Below are positions 19,452-33,600 of a stretch of 64,000 bases of DNA, one piece after another. The translations under genes and the position numbers were made by a program. The notes below the pieces were generated by a model that was not told the DNA's origin, did no database searches, and worked only from the letters and a program-made list of their open reading frames with translations. The first letter of the stretch is position 1. Each line of letters opens with the position of its first letter. This stretch comes from Chamaelirium japonicum (lineage: Eukaryota > Streptophyta > Magnoliopsida > Liliales > Melanthiaceae): NCBI GenBank assembly GCA_947650365.1, contig CANTAL010000099.1, positions 372,001 to 436,000 on the forward strand. The letters are read 5' to 3'.

Positions 19452-22400
19452 ATTCTAATTCATTCGCACAATCTATTCCAATTCATTCGTAGGATCCATT
19501 CTAATTCATTACTACGATCCATTCTAATTCATTCGTACGATCCATTCTAATTCATTCATACGATCCATTCTAATTCTACGATCCATTCTTACTCATTCGT
19601 ATTATCAATTTTAATTCATTCACACGAATGTATCAACTCTAATTCATTCGTATGATCCATTCTAATTCATTCGCACGAATGTATCCATTCTAATTCATTC
19701 GTACGATCCATTCTAATTCATTCGTACGATCCATTCTAATTCATTCGTACGATCCATTCTAATTCCTTCGTATGATCCATTCTAATTCATTCGCACGAAT
19801 GTATCCATTCTAATTCATTCGTACGATCCATTCTAATTCATTCGCACGATCCATTCTAATTCATTCATACGATCCATTCTATTTCATTCGTACGATCCCT
19901 TCTTACTCATTCGTACGATCCATTCTAATTCATTCGTACGATCCATTCTAATTCATTAGCACGATCCAAATTCATTTATCCGTACGATCCATTCTTATCG
20001 CACGATCCATTCTAATTCATTCGCAAGATCCATTCTCCATTCTAATTCCTTCGTACGATCCATTCTAATTCCTTCGTATCCATTCTAATTCACTCATACG
20101 ATCTATTCTAATTCATTCATACGATCCATTCTAATTCATTCGCACAATCTATTCTAATTCATTCATACGATCCATTCTAATTTATTCGCACGATCCATTC
20201 TAATTCCTTCGTACGATCCATTCTAATTCATTCGTATGATCCATTCTAATTCATTCGTATGATCCAATCTAATACATTCGTACGATCCATTCTAATTCAT
20301 TCGCACGATCCATTCTAATTCATTCATACGATCCATTCTAATTCATTCGCACGAATGTGTCCATTCTAATTCATTCGTACGATCCATTCTAGTTCATTCG
20401 CACGATCCATTCTAATTCATTCATACGATCCATTCTATTTCATTCGTACGATCCATTCTTACTCATTCATACGATCCATTCTAATTTATTTGCACGAAGG
20501 TATCCATTCGAATTCATTCGTACTATCCATTCTAATTCCTTCGTACGATCCATTCTAATTCCTTAGAATGGATCGTACGAATGAATTAGAATGGATCGTA
20601 CGAATGAATTAGAATGGATCGTACGAATGAATTAGAATGGATTGAATTAGAATGAATCGTACGAATGAATTAGAATGAATCATACCGTACGAATGAATTA
20701 GAATGGATCATACGAAGGAATTAGAATGGATCGTACGAATGAATTAGAATGGATCGTACGAATGAATTAGAATGGATCGTATGAATGAATTAGAATGGAT
20801 CGTGCGAATGAATTAGAATGGATCGTACGAAGGTATTAGAATGGATACCTTCGTGCAAATGAATTAGAATGGATCGTACGAATGAGTAAGAATGGATCGT
20901 ACTAATGAAATAGAATGGATCGTATGAATGAATTAGAATGGATCGTGCGAATGAATTAGAATGGATCGTATGAGTGAATTAGAATGGATCGTACGAATGA
21001 ATTAGAATGGATCGTACGAAGGAATTAGAATGGATCATACGAAGGAATTAGAATGGATAGTACGAATGAATTAGAATGGATACCTTCGTGCAAATAAAAT
21101 AGAATGGATCGTACGAATAAGTAAGAATGGATCGTACGAATGAAATAGAATGGATCGTATGAATGAATTAGAATGGATCGTGCGAATGAATTAGAATGGA
21201 TCGTACGAATGAATTAGAATGGATACATTCGTGCAAAAGAATTAGAATGGATTGTATGAATGAATTAGAATGGATCGTTTGAGTGAATGCGAATGGATCG
21301 TGCGAATGAATTAGAATGGATTGTATTAATGAATTAGAATAGATTGTGCGAATGAATTAGAATGGATCGTACGAATGAAATAGAATGGATCGTACGGATG
21401 AATTAGAATGGATTGTGCGAATGGATTAGAATGGATCATACGATTGAGTAAGAATGGATTGTACGAATGAAATAGAATGGATCGTACGAATGAAATAGAA
21501 TGGATTGTACGAATGAATTAGAATGGATACATTCGTGCGAATGAATTAGGATGGATCGTATGAATGAATTAGAATAGATTGTGCGAATGAATTAGAATGG
21601 ATCGTACGAATGAATTAGAATGGATACATTCATGCGAATGAATTAGAATGGATCATATGAATGAATTAGAATGGATCGTATGAGTGAATTAGAATGGATA
21701 TGAAAAAATTAGAATGGATCGTACGAATGAATTAGAATGGATACATTCGTGCGAATGAATTAGAATGGATCGTATGAATGAATTAGAATCGATTGTACGA
21801 ATGAATTAGAATGGATCATGCGAATGAATTAGAATGGATCATGCGAATGAATTAGAATGGATCGTACGAAGTAAATAGAATGGATTGTACGAATGAGATA
21901 GAATGGATCGTACGAATGAATTAGAATGGATAATTCATGCGAATGAATTAGAATGGATCATACGAATGAATTAGAATGGATTCATTCGTGCGAATGAATT
22001 AGAATGGATCGTACGAATGAGTAAGAATGGATCGTACGAATGAATTAGAATGGATTGAATTAGAATAGATTGTGCGAATGAATTAGAATGGATCGTACGA
22101 ATGAATTAGAACGGATACATTCGTGCAAAAGAATTAGAATGGATTGTATGAATGAATTAGAATGGATCGTGCGAATGAATTAGAATGGATCGTGCAAATG
22201 AATTAGAATGGATCGTACGAATGAATTAGAATGGATCGTACGAATGAATTAGAAAGAATACATTCGAATTCATTCGTACGATCCATTCTAATTCTTTCGT
22301 ACGATCTATATTCTAATTCATTCGCACGATCCATTCTAATTCATTCATACGATCCATTCTAATTTATTCGCACGATCCATTCTAACTCATTCGTACGATC

Positions 22401-25400
22401 CATTCTAATTCATTCGCACAATCTATTCTAATTCACTCAAACGATCCATTCTAATTCATTCATATGATCCATTCTAATTCATTCGCACGAATGTATCCAT
22501 TCTAATTCATTCATACGATCCATTCTAATTCATTTGTACGAATGTATCCACTCTAATTCATTCATACGATCCATTCTAATTCATTCGCACGAATGTATCA
22601 ATGGATCGTACGAATGAATTAGAATGGATTGAATTAGAATGAATCGTACGAATGAATTAGAATGGATCGTGCGAATGAATTAGAATGGATTGTACGAATG
22701 AATTACAATGGATCGTATGAATGAATTAGATTGGATCGTATGAATGAATTAGAATGGATCGTGCGAATGCATTAGAATGGATCGTACGAATGAATTAGAA
22801 TGGATCGTTTGAATGAATTAGAATGGACCGTACTTATGAATTAGAATGGGTCATACGAATGAAATAGAATGGATCGTACGAAAGGATTAGAAAGGATCGT
22901 AAAAACGAATTAGAATGGATCGTATGAATGAAATAGAATAGATCGTACGAATGAATTAGAATGGATCCTATGAATGAATTAGATTGGATCGTATGAATGA
23001 ATTAGAATGGATTGTACGAATGAAATAGATTAGATCGTACGAATGAATTAGAATGGATCGTGCGAATGAATTAGAATGGGTCATACGAATGAATTAGAAT
23101 GGATACACGATCCAGATCCATTCTAATTCATTCGCACAATCTATTCTAATTCATTCGTAGGATCCATTCTAATTCATTACTACGATCCATTCGAATTCAT
23201 TCATACGATCCATTCTAATTCATTCGTACGATCCATTCTAATTTATTCGCACGATCCATTCTAATTCATTCATACGATCCATTCTAATTCATTCGTACGA
23301 TCTATTCTATTTCATTCGTACAATCCATTCTTACTCAATCGTATGATCCATTCTAATCCATTCGCACAATCTATTCTAATTCATTCGTACGATCCATTCT
23401 ATTTCATTCGTACGATCCATTCTAATTCATACGATCCATTCTATTTCATTCATAAGATCCATTTTAATTCATTCGCACGATCTATTCTAATTCATTCATA
23501 CGATCCATTCTTACTCATTCGTACGATCCATTCTAATTCATTCGCACGATCCATTCTAATTCATCCGTACGATCCATTCTATTTCATTCGTACGATCCAT
23601 TCTAATTCATTCGCACAATCTATTCTAATTCATTCGTACGATCCATTCTAATTCATTCGCACGATCCATTCTAATTCATTCATACGATCCATTCTATTTC
23701 ATTCGTACGATCCATTCTTACTCATTCGTACGATCCATTCTAATTCATTTGCACGAAGGTATCCATTCTAATTCATTCGTACTATCCATTCTAATTCCTT
23801 CGTACGATCCATTCTAATTCCTTCGTACGATCCATTCTAATTCATTCGTACGATCCATTCTAATTCCTTCATATGATCCATTTTAATTCATTCGTACGGT
23901 ATGATTCATTCTAATTCATTCGTACGATTCATTCTAATTCAATCCATTCTAATTCATTCGTACGATCCATTCTAATTCATTCGTACGATCCATTCTAATT
24001 CATTCGTACGATTCATTCTAATTCAATCCATTCTAATTCATTCGTACGATCCATTCTTACTCATTCGTACGATCCATTCTAATTCATTCACACGAATGAA
24101 TCCATTCTAATTCATTCGTATGATCCATTCTAATTCATTCGCATGAATGTATCCATTCTAATTCATTCGTACGATCCATTCTATCTCATTCATACAATCC
24201 ATTCTATTTCATTCGTACGATCCATTCTAATTCATTCGCACGATCCATTCTAATTCATTCGCATGATCCATTCTAATTCATTCGTACGATCGATTCTAAT
24301 TCATTCATACGATCCATTCTAATTCATTCGCACGAATGTATCCATTCTAATTCATTCGTACGATCCATTCTAATTCATTCGCACAATCTATTCTAATTCA
24401 TTCATACGATCCATTCTAATTTATTCGCACGATCCATTCTAATTCATTCATACGATCCATTCTAATTCATTCATATGATCCATTCTAATTCATTCGCACG
24501 ATCCATTCTTACTCATTCGTACGATCCATTCTAATTCATTCGCACGATCCATTCTAATTCATTAATACGATCCATTCTAATTCATTCGCACGATCCATTC
24601 TAATTCATTCACACTCATACGATCCATTCTAATTCATTCGCACGAATGTATCCTTTCTAATTCATTCGTACGATCCATTCTAATTCATTCGCACAATCTA
24701 TTCTAATTCATTCGAACGATCCATTCTAATTCATTCGTACGATCCATTCTAATTCATTCGTACGATCCATTCTAATTCATTCGCACGATCCATTCTAATT
24801 CATTCGCACGATCCATTCTAATTCATTCGCACGATCCATTCTAATTCATTAGCACGATCCATTCTAATTCATTCGTACGATCCATTCTAATTCATTTATA
24901 CGATCCAATCTAATTCATTCATACGATCCATTCTAATTTTTTCGCACGAATGTATCCATTCTAATTCATTCGTACGATCCATTCTAATTCATTAGCACGA
25001 AAAAACATGATCCACTCACGTACGAATAAATTAGAATGAATTAAAATGGATTGTGTGAATGAATTAGATTGGATCGTATGAATGAATTAGAATGGATCGT
25101 GCGAATGAATTAGAATGGATCGTGCGAATGAATTAGAATATGGATCGTACGAAGGAATTAGAATGGATCGTACGAATGAATTTGAATGTATCCTTTCTAA
25201 TTCATTCGTACGATCCATTCTAATTCCTTCGTACGATCCATTCTAATTCATTCGTACGATCCATTCTAATTCATTCGCACGATCCATTCTAATTCATTCG
25301 TACGATTCATTCTAATTCAATCCATTCTAATTCATTTGTACGAATGTATCCACTCTAATTCATTCATACGATCCATTCTATTTCATTTGTACGATTCATT

Positions 25401-26567
25401 CTAATTCATTCGCACGATCTATTCTAATTCATTCATACGATCCATTCTAATTCATTCGTACGATCCATTCTAATTCATTCGTACGATCCATTATAATTCA
25501 TTCGTACAATCCATTCTAATTCATTCGCACGATCCATTCGCATTCACTCAAACGATCCATTCTAATTCATTCATATGATCCATTCTAATTCATTCGCACG
25601 AATGTATCCATTCTAATTCATTCGTACGATCCATTCTAATTCATTTGTACGAATGCATCCACTCTAATTCATTCATACGATCCATTCTAATTTATTCGCA
25701 CGAATGTATCCATTCCAAATCATTCGTACGATCCATTCTAATTCATTCGCACAATCTATTCTAATTCATTCGTACGATCGAGTCTAATTCATTCATACGA
25801 TCCATTCTAATTCATTCGCACGAATGTATCCATTCTAATTCATTCGTACGATCCATTCTAATTCATTCGCACAATCTATTCTAATTCATTCATACGATCC
25901 ATTCTAATTCATTCGCATGATCCATTCTAATTCATTCATACGATCCATTCTAATTCATTCATATGATCCATTCAAATTCATTCGCACGATCCATTCTTAC
26001 TCATTCATACGATCCATTCTAATTCATTCGCACGATCCATTCTAATTCATTAATACGATCCATTCTAATTCATTCGCACGAATGTATCCTTTCTAATTCA
26101 TTCGTACGATCCATTCTAATTCATTCGCACAATCTATTCTAATTCATTCGAACGATCCATTCTAATTCATTCGTACGATCCATTCTAATTCATTCGTACG
26201 ATCCATTCTAATTCCTTCTCACGATCCATTCTTATTCATTTGCACGATCCATTCTAATTCATTCGTACGATCCATTCTAATTCATTTATACGATCCAATC
26301 TAATTCATTCATACGATCCATTCTAATTCTTTCGCACGAATGTATCCATTCTAATTCATTCGTACGATCCATTCTAATTCATTAGCATGAAAAAACACGA
26401 TCCACTCACATACGAATAAATTAGAATGAATTAGAATGGATTGTGTGAATGAATTAGAATGGATCGTAAGAATGAATTAGAATGGATCGTGCGAATGAAT
26501 TAGAATGGATCATGCGAATGAATTAGAATATGGATCGTACGAAGGAATTAGAATGGATCGTACGAAT

Positions 26568-26587
26568 GAATTCGAATGTATCCTTTC
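26568..26587. repeat. Junction family J2 (R-to-F switch), representative
   Basis: GAATTCGAATGTATCCTTTC marks R-to-F flips here and at 3758, 25178 (one change), 30132, 38349, 42774 (one change) and 56576; the reverse complement form is at 1370-1389 and 22252-22271. Nine copies in total, on both strands. Confidence 0.85.
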
Positions 26588-29500
26588 TAATTCATTTGTA
26601 CGATCCATTCTAATTCCTTCGTACGATCCATTCTAATTCATTCGTACGATCCATTCTAATTCATTCGCACGATCCATTCTAATTCATTCGTACGATCCAT
26701 TCTATTTCATTCATACGATCCATTCTAATTCATTCATACGATCTATTCCAATTCTTTCACACGAATGTATCCATTCTAATTCATTCGTACGATCCATTCT
26801 AATTCATTCGCACGATCCATTCTAATTCATTCATACAATCCATTCTAATTCTTTTGCACGAATGTATCCATTCTAATTCATTCGTTCGATCCATTCTAAT
26901 TCATTCGTACGATCCATTCTAATTCATTCGCACGATCCATTCTAATTCAGGCATACGATCCAATCTAATTCATTCATACGATCCATTCTAATTCATTCGC
27001 ACGAATGTATCTATTCTAATTCATTCGTACTTGTATGAATGAATTAGAATGGATCGTACGAATGAATTAGAGTTGATACATTCGTGCGAATGAATTAGAA
27101 TGGATCGTACGAATGAATTAGATTGGATCGTATGAATGAATTATAATGGATTATGCGAATGAATTAGAATAGATCATACGAATGAACTAGAATGGATCGT
27201 ACGAATGAATTAGAATGGATACATTCATGCAAAAGAATTAGAATGGATTGTATGAATGAATTAGAATGGATCGTGCGAATGAATTAGAATGGATACATTC
27301 ATGCGAATGAATTAGAATAGATCGTATGAATGAATTAGATTGGACTTTTGAATGAATTAGAATGGATCGTGTGAATGAATTAGAATGGATCGTACAAATG
27401 AATTAGAATGGATCGTTTGAATGAATTAGAATGGATCGTACTTATGAATTAGAATGGGTTATACGAATGAAATAGAATGGATCGTATGAAGGAATTAGAA
27501 AGGATCGTACAAACGAATTAGAATGGATCGTATGAATAAAATAGAATAGATCGTACGAATGAATTATAATGGATCGTATGAATGAATTAGATTGGATCAT
27601 ATGAATGAATTAGAATGGATTGTACGAATAAAATAGAATAGATCGTACGAATGAATTAGAATAGATCGTATGAATGAATTAGATTGGATCGTATGAATGA
27701 ATTAGAATGGATTGTACGAATAAAATAGCTTAGATCGTATGAATGAATTAGAATGGATCGTGCGAATGAAATAGAATGGGTCGTACGAATGAATTAGAAT
27801 GGATACACGATCCAGATCCATTCTAATTCATTCGCACAATCTATTCTAATTCATTCGTAGGATCCATTCTAATTCATTACTATGATCCATTCTAATTCAT
27901 TCATACGATCCATTCTAATTCATTCGTACGATCCATTCTAATTCATTCGCACGATACATTCTAATTCATTCATACGATCCATTCTAATTCATTCGTACGA
28001 TCTATTCTATTTCATTCGTACAATCCATTCTTACTCAATCGTATGATCCATTCTAATCCATTCGCACAATCTATTCTAATTCATTCGTATGATCCATTCT
28101 ATTTCATTCGTACAATCCATTCTAATTCATACGATCCATTCTATTTCATTCATACGATCCATTTTAATTCATTCGCACGATCCATTCTAATTCATTCATA
28201 CGATCCATTCTTACTCATTCGTACGATCCATTCTAATTCATTCGCACGATCCATTCTAATTCATCCGTACGATCCATTCTATTTCATTCGTACGATCCAT
28301 TCTAATTCATTCGCACAATCTATTCTAATTCATTCGTACGATCCATTCTAATTCATTCGCACGATCCATTCTAATTCATTCATACGATCCATTCTATTTC
28401 ATTCGTACGATCCATTCTTACTCATTCGTACGATCCATTCTAATTCATTTGCACGAAGGTATCCATTCTAATTCTTTCGTACTATCCATTCTAATTCCTT
28501 TGTACGATCCATTCTAATTCCTTCGTACGATCCATTCTAATTCATTCGTACGATCCATTCTAATTCATTCGTACGATCCATTCTAATTCCTTCGTATGAT
28601 CTATTCTAATTCATTCGTACGGTATGATTCATTCTAATTCATTCGTACGATTCATTCTAATTCAATCCATTCTAATTCATTCGTACAATCCATTCTAATT
28701 CATTCGTACGATCCATTCTAATTCATTCGTACGATTCATTCTAATTCATTCGCATGATCCATTCTAATTCATTCGTACGATCGATTCTAATTCATTCATA
28801 CGATCCATTCTAATTCATTCGCACGAATGTATCCATTCTAATTCCTTCATACGATCCATTCTAATTCATTCGTACGATGCATTCTAATTCATTCGTACGA
28901 TCCATTCTAATTCCTTCGTATGATCCATTCTAATTCATTCGTACGGTATGATTCATTCTAATTCATTCGTACGATTCATTCTAATTCAATCCATTCTAAT
29001 TCATTCGTATGATCCATTCTAATTCATTCGTACGATTCATTCTAATTCAATCCATTCTAATTCATTCGTACGATCCATTCTTACTCATTCATACGATCCA
29101 TTCTAATTCATTCGCACGAATGAATCCATTCTAATTCATTCGTATGATCCATTCTAATTCATTCGCATGAATGTATCCATTCTAATTCATTCGTACGATC
29201 CATTCTATCTCATTCGTACAATCCATTCTATTTCATTCGGACGATCTATTTAATTCATTCGCACGATCCATTCTAGTTCATTCGCATGATCTATTCTAAT
29301 TCATTCGTACGATCGATTCTAATTCATTCATACGATCCATTCTAATTCATTCGCACGAATGTATCCATTCTAATTCATTCGTACGATCCATTGTAATTCA
29401 TTCGCACAATCTATTCTAATTCATTCATACGATCCATTCTAATTTATTCGCACGATCCATTCTAATTCATTCATACGATCCATTCTAATTCATTCGCACG

Positions 29501-29951
29501 ATCCATTCTTACTGATTCGTACGATCCATTCTAATTCATTCGCACGATCCATTCTAATTCATTAATACGATCCATTCTAATTCATTCGCATGATCCATTC
29601 TAATTCATTTACACTCATACGATCCATTCTAATTCATTCGCACGAATGTATCCTTTCTAATCCATTCGTACGATCCATTCTAATTTATTCGTACAATCTA
29701 TTCTAATTCATTCGTACGATCCATTCTAATTCATTCGTACGATCCATTCTAATTCATTCGCACGATCCATTCTAATTCATTCACACGATCCATTCTAATT
29801 CATTAGCACGATCCATTCTAATTCATTCGTACGATCCATTCTAATTCATTTATACGATCCAATCTAATTTATTCATACGATCCATTCTAATTCTTTCGCA
29901 CGAATGTATCCATTCTAATTCATTCGTACGATCCATTCTAATTCATTAGCA

Positions 29952-29973
29952 CGAAAAAACACGATCCACTCAC
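29952..29973. repeat. Junction family J5 (F-to-R switch with an A6 tract), representative
   Basis: CGAAAAAACACGATCCACTC followed by AC lies at F-to-R flips here and at 24998, 26389, 32033, 38192 and 42593. The A6 run and CCACTCAC are foreign to the unit, making this the best unique tag in the array. Each copy is followed by AATAAATTAGAATGAATTAG-type units, and five of the six lead within about 170 bp to J2. Confidence 0.85.
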
Positions 29974-30586
29974 ATACGAATAAATTAGAATGAATTAGAA
30001 TGGATTGTGTGAAAGAATTAGAATGGATCGTATGAATGAATTAGAATGGATCGTGCGAATGAATTAGAATGGATCATGCGAATGAATTAGAATATGGATC
30101 GTACGAAGGAATTAGAATGGATCGTACGAATGAATTCGAATGTATCCTTTCTAATTCATTCGTACGATCCCTTCTTATTCCTTCGTACGATCCATTCTAA
30201 TTCATTCGTACGATCCATTCTAATTCATTCGCACGATCCATTCTAATTCATTCGTACGATCCATTCTATTTCATTCATACGATCCATTCTAATTCATTCA
30301 TACGATCTATTCTAATTCTTTCGCACGAATGTATCCATTCTAATTCATTCGTACGATCCATTCTAATTCATTCGCACGATCCATTCTAATTCATTTATAC
30401 AGTCCATTCTAATTCTTTTACACGAATGTATCCATTCTAATACATTCGTTCGATCCATTATAATTCATTCGTATGATCCATTCTAATTCATTCGCACGAT
30501 CCATTCTAATTCATGCATACGATCCAATCTAATTCATTCATACGATCCATTCTAATTCATTCGCACGAATGTATCCATTCTAATTC

Positions 30587-30604
30587 ATTCGTACATGTAT
30601 GAAT
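30587..30604. repeat. Junction family J4 (F-to-R switch), representative
   Basis: An F-to-R flip centred on the palindrome TACATGTA, seen here and at about 38807 and 57035; the copy near 27028 has ACTTGTA instead. In all four the next R units include GAATTAGAGTTGATACATTC (or one base different), so they descend from one event. Confidence 0.75.
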
Positions 30605-33600
30605 GAATTAGAATGGATCGTACGAATGAATTAGAGTTGATACATTCGTGCGAATGAATTAGAATAGATCGTACGAATGAATTAGATTGGATCGTATGAA
30701 TGAATTATAATGGATCATGCGAATGAATTAGAATAGATCATACAAATGAATTAGAATGGATCGTACGAATGAATTAGAATGGATACATTCGTGCAAAAGA
30801 ATTAGAATGGATTGTATGAATGAATTAGAATGGATCGTGCGAATGAATTAGAATGGATACATTCGTGCGAATGAATTAGAATGGATTGTATGAATGAATT
30901 AGATTGGATCGTATGAATGAATTAGAATGGATCGTGCGAATGAATTAGAATGGATCGTACGAATGAATTAGAATGGATCGTACTTATGAATTAGAATGGG
31001 TCATACGAATGAAATAGAATGGATCGTACGAAGGAATTAGAAAGGATCGTACAAACGAATTAGAATGGATCGCATGAATGAAATAGAATAGATCGTACGA
31101 ATGATTTAGAATGGATCGTATGAATGAATTAGATTGGATCGTATGAATGAATTAGAATGGATTGTACGAATGAAATAGATTAGATCGTACGAATGAATTA
31201 GAATGGATCGTGCGAATGAATTAGAATGGGTCGTACGAATGAATTAGAATGGATACACGATCCAGATCCATTCTAATTCATTCGCACAATCTATTCTAAT
31301 TCATTCGTAGGATCCATTCTAATTCATTACTATAATCCATTCTAATTCATTCATACGATCCATTCTAATTCATTCGTACGATCCATTCTAATTCATTCAT
31401 ACGATCCATTCTAATTCATTCGTTCGATCTATTCTATTTCATTCGTACAATCCATTCTTACTCAATCGTATGATCCATTCTAATCCATTCGCACAATCTA
31501 TTCTAATTCATTCGTACGATCCATTCTATTTCATTCGTACGATCCATTCTAATTCATACGATCCATTCTTACTCATTCGTACGATCCATTCTAATTCATT
31601 CGCACGAATGAATCCATTCTAATTCATTCGTATGATCCATTCTAATTCATTCGCATGAATGTATCCATTCTAATTCATTCGTACGATCCATTCTATCTCA
31701 TTCGTACAATCCATTCTATTTCATTCGTACGATCCATTCTAATTCATTCGCACGATCCATTCTAATTCATTCGCATGATCCATTCTAATTCATTCGTACG
31801 ATCGATTCTAATTCATTCATACGATCCATTCTAATTCATTCGCATGAATGTATCCATTCTAATTCATTCGTACGATCCATTCTAATTCATTCGCACAATC
31901 TATTCTAATTCATTCATACGATCCATTCTAATTTATTCGCACGATCCATTCTAATTCATTCATACGATCCATTCTAATTCATTCATATGATCCATTCTAA
32001 TTCATTCGTACGATCCATTCTAATTCATTAGCACGAAAAAACACGATCCACTCACATACGAATAAATTAGAATGAATTAGAATGGATGGAGTGAATGAAT
32101 TAGAATGGATCGTATGAATGAATTAGATTGGATTGTATTAATGAATTAGAATGGATCGTACGAATGAATTAGAATAGATCGTACGAATGAATTAGATTGG
32201 ATCGTATGAATGAATTACAATGGATCATGCGAATGAATTAGAATAGATCATTCGAATGAATTAGAATGGATCGTACGAATGAATTAGAATGGATACATTC
32301 GTGCAAAAGAATTAGAATGGATTGTATGAATGAATTAAAATGGATCGTGCGAATGAATTAGAATGGATACATTCGTGCGAATGAATTAGAATGGATCGTA
32401 TGAATGAATTAGATTGGATCGTATGAATAAATTAGAATGGATCGTGCGAATGAATTAGAATGGATCATACGAATGAATTAGAATGGATCGTACGAATGAA
32501 TTAGAATGGATCGTACGAAGGAATTAGAATGGATCGTATGAATGAATTAGATTGGATCGTATTAATGAATTTGAATGGATCGTATGAATGAATAAGATTG
32601 GATCGTATGAATGAATTAGAATGGATCTTGCGAATGAATTAGAATGGATCGTACGAATGAAATTGAATGGATTGTATGAATGAATTAGAATAGATCGTGC
32701 GAATGAATTAGAATGGATCGTACGAATGAATTAGAATAGATCATATGAATGAATTAGAATGGATCGTACGTATGAATTAGAATGGATCATGCGAATGAAT
32801 TAGAATGGATCGTATGAATGAATTAGAGTAGATACATTCGTACGAAGGAATTAGAATGGATCGTACGAATGAATTAGAATGGATACATTCATGCGAATGA
32901 ATTAGAATGGATTGTACGAATAAATTAGAATGGATCGTACGAATGAATTAGAATGAATTAGAGTTGATACATTCGTGCGAATGAATTAGAATGGATCGTA
33001 CGAATGAATTAGATTGGATCGTATGAATGAATTATAATGGATCATGCGAATGAATTAGAATAGATCATACGAATGAATTAGAATGGATCGTACGAATGAA
33101 TTAGAATGTATACATTCGTGCAAAAGAATTAGAATGGATTGTATGAATGAATTAGAATGGATCGTGCGAATGAATTAGAATGGATACATTCGTGCGAATG
33201 AATTAGAATGGATCGTATGAATGAATTTGATTGGATCGTATGAATGAATTAGAATGGATCGTGCGAATGAATTAGAATGGATCGTACGAATGAATTAGAA
33301 TGGATCGTTTGAATGAATTAGAATGGATCGTACTTATGAATTAGAATGGGTCATACGAATGAAATAGAATGGATCGTACGAAGGAATTAGAAAGGATCGT
33401 ACAAACGAATTAGAATGGATCGTATGAATGAAATAGAATAGATCATACGAATGAATTAGAATGGATCGTATGAATGAATTAGATTGGATCGTATGAATGA
33501 ATTAGAATGGATTGTACGAATGAAATAGAATAGATCGTACGAATGAATTAGAATGGATCGTGCGAATGAATTAGAATGGGTCGTACGAATGAATTAGAAT

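Larger units (their letters stand above)
18907..27806. repeat. Satellite orientation map, segment 1
   Basis: R blocks: 18907-19050, 19343-19437, 20565-22260, 22600-23108, 25020-25185, 26405-26575, 27032-27806. F blocks: 19055-19340, 19440-20562, 22265-22598, 23110-25000, 25187-26395, 26577-27030. Borders are approximate. From 23104 the order J1, long F, J5, short R, J2, F, J4, R, J1 appears (J names as in the junction entries), with the J5-R-J2 module present twice (24998-25197 and 26389-26587). Confidence 0.85.
27804..31253. repeat. Compound higher-order repeat, best copy (about 3.45 kb)
   Basis: Bounded by two J1 junctions 3,450 bp apart. Order: J1, F block of about 2.15 kb, J5 (29952), R block of about 170 bp, J2 (30132), F block of about 456 bp, J4 (30591), R block of about 660 bp, J1 (31254). 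A longer version, 23104-27803 (4,700 bp), has the same order with the J5-R-J2 module duplicated. Partial copies with matching variant order lie at 31254-32054, 36750-39480, 40980-42800 and 56520-57400. The 456-bp F block between J2 and J4 keeps nearly the same length in four copies. Confidence 0.75.

Noticed and set aside
23343-23651. 102-codon open frame, with similar frames at 28043-28351, 36157-36396, 40433-40633, 43452-43691, 57950-58162 and 62285-62470
   Set aside because: These read IHSNSF-type repeats, the translation of the 23-bp unit through all three frames. They stay open only where unit variants lose TAA. No start context, domain or codon signal.
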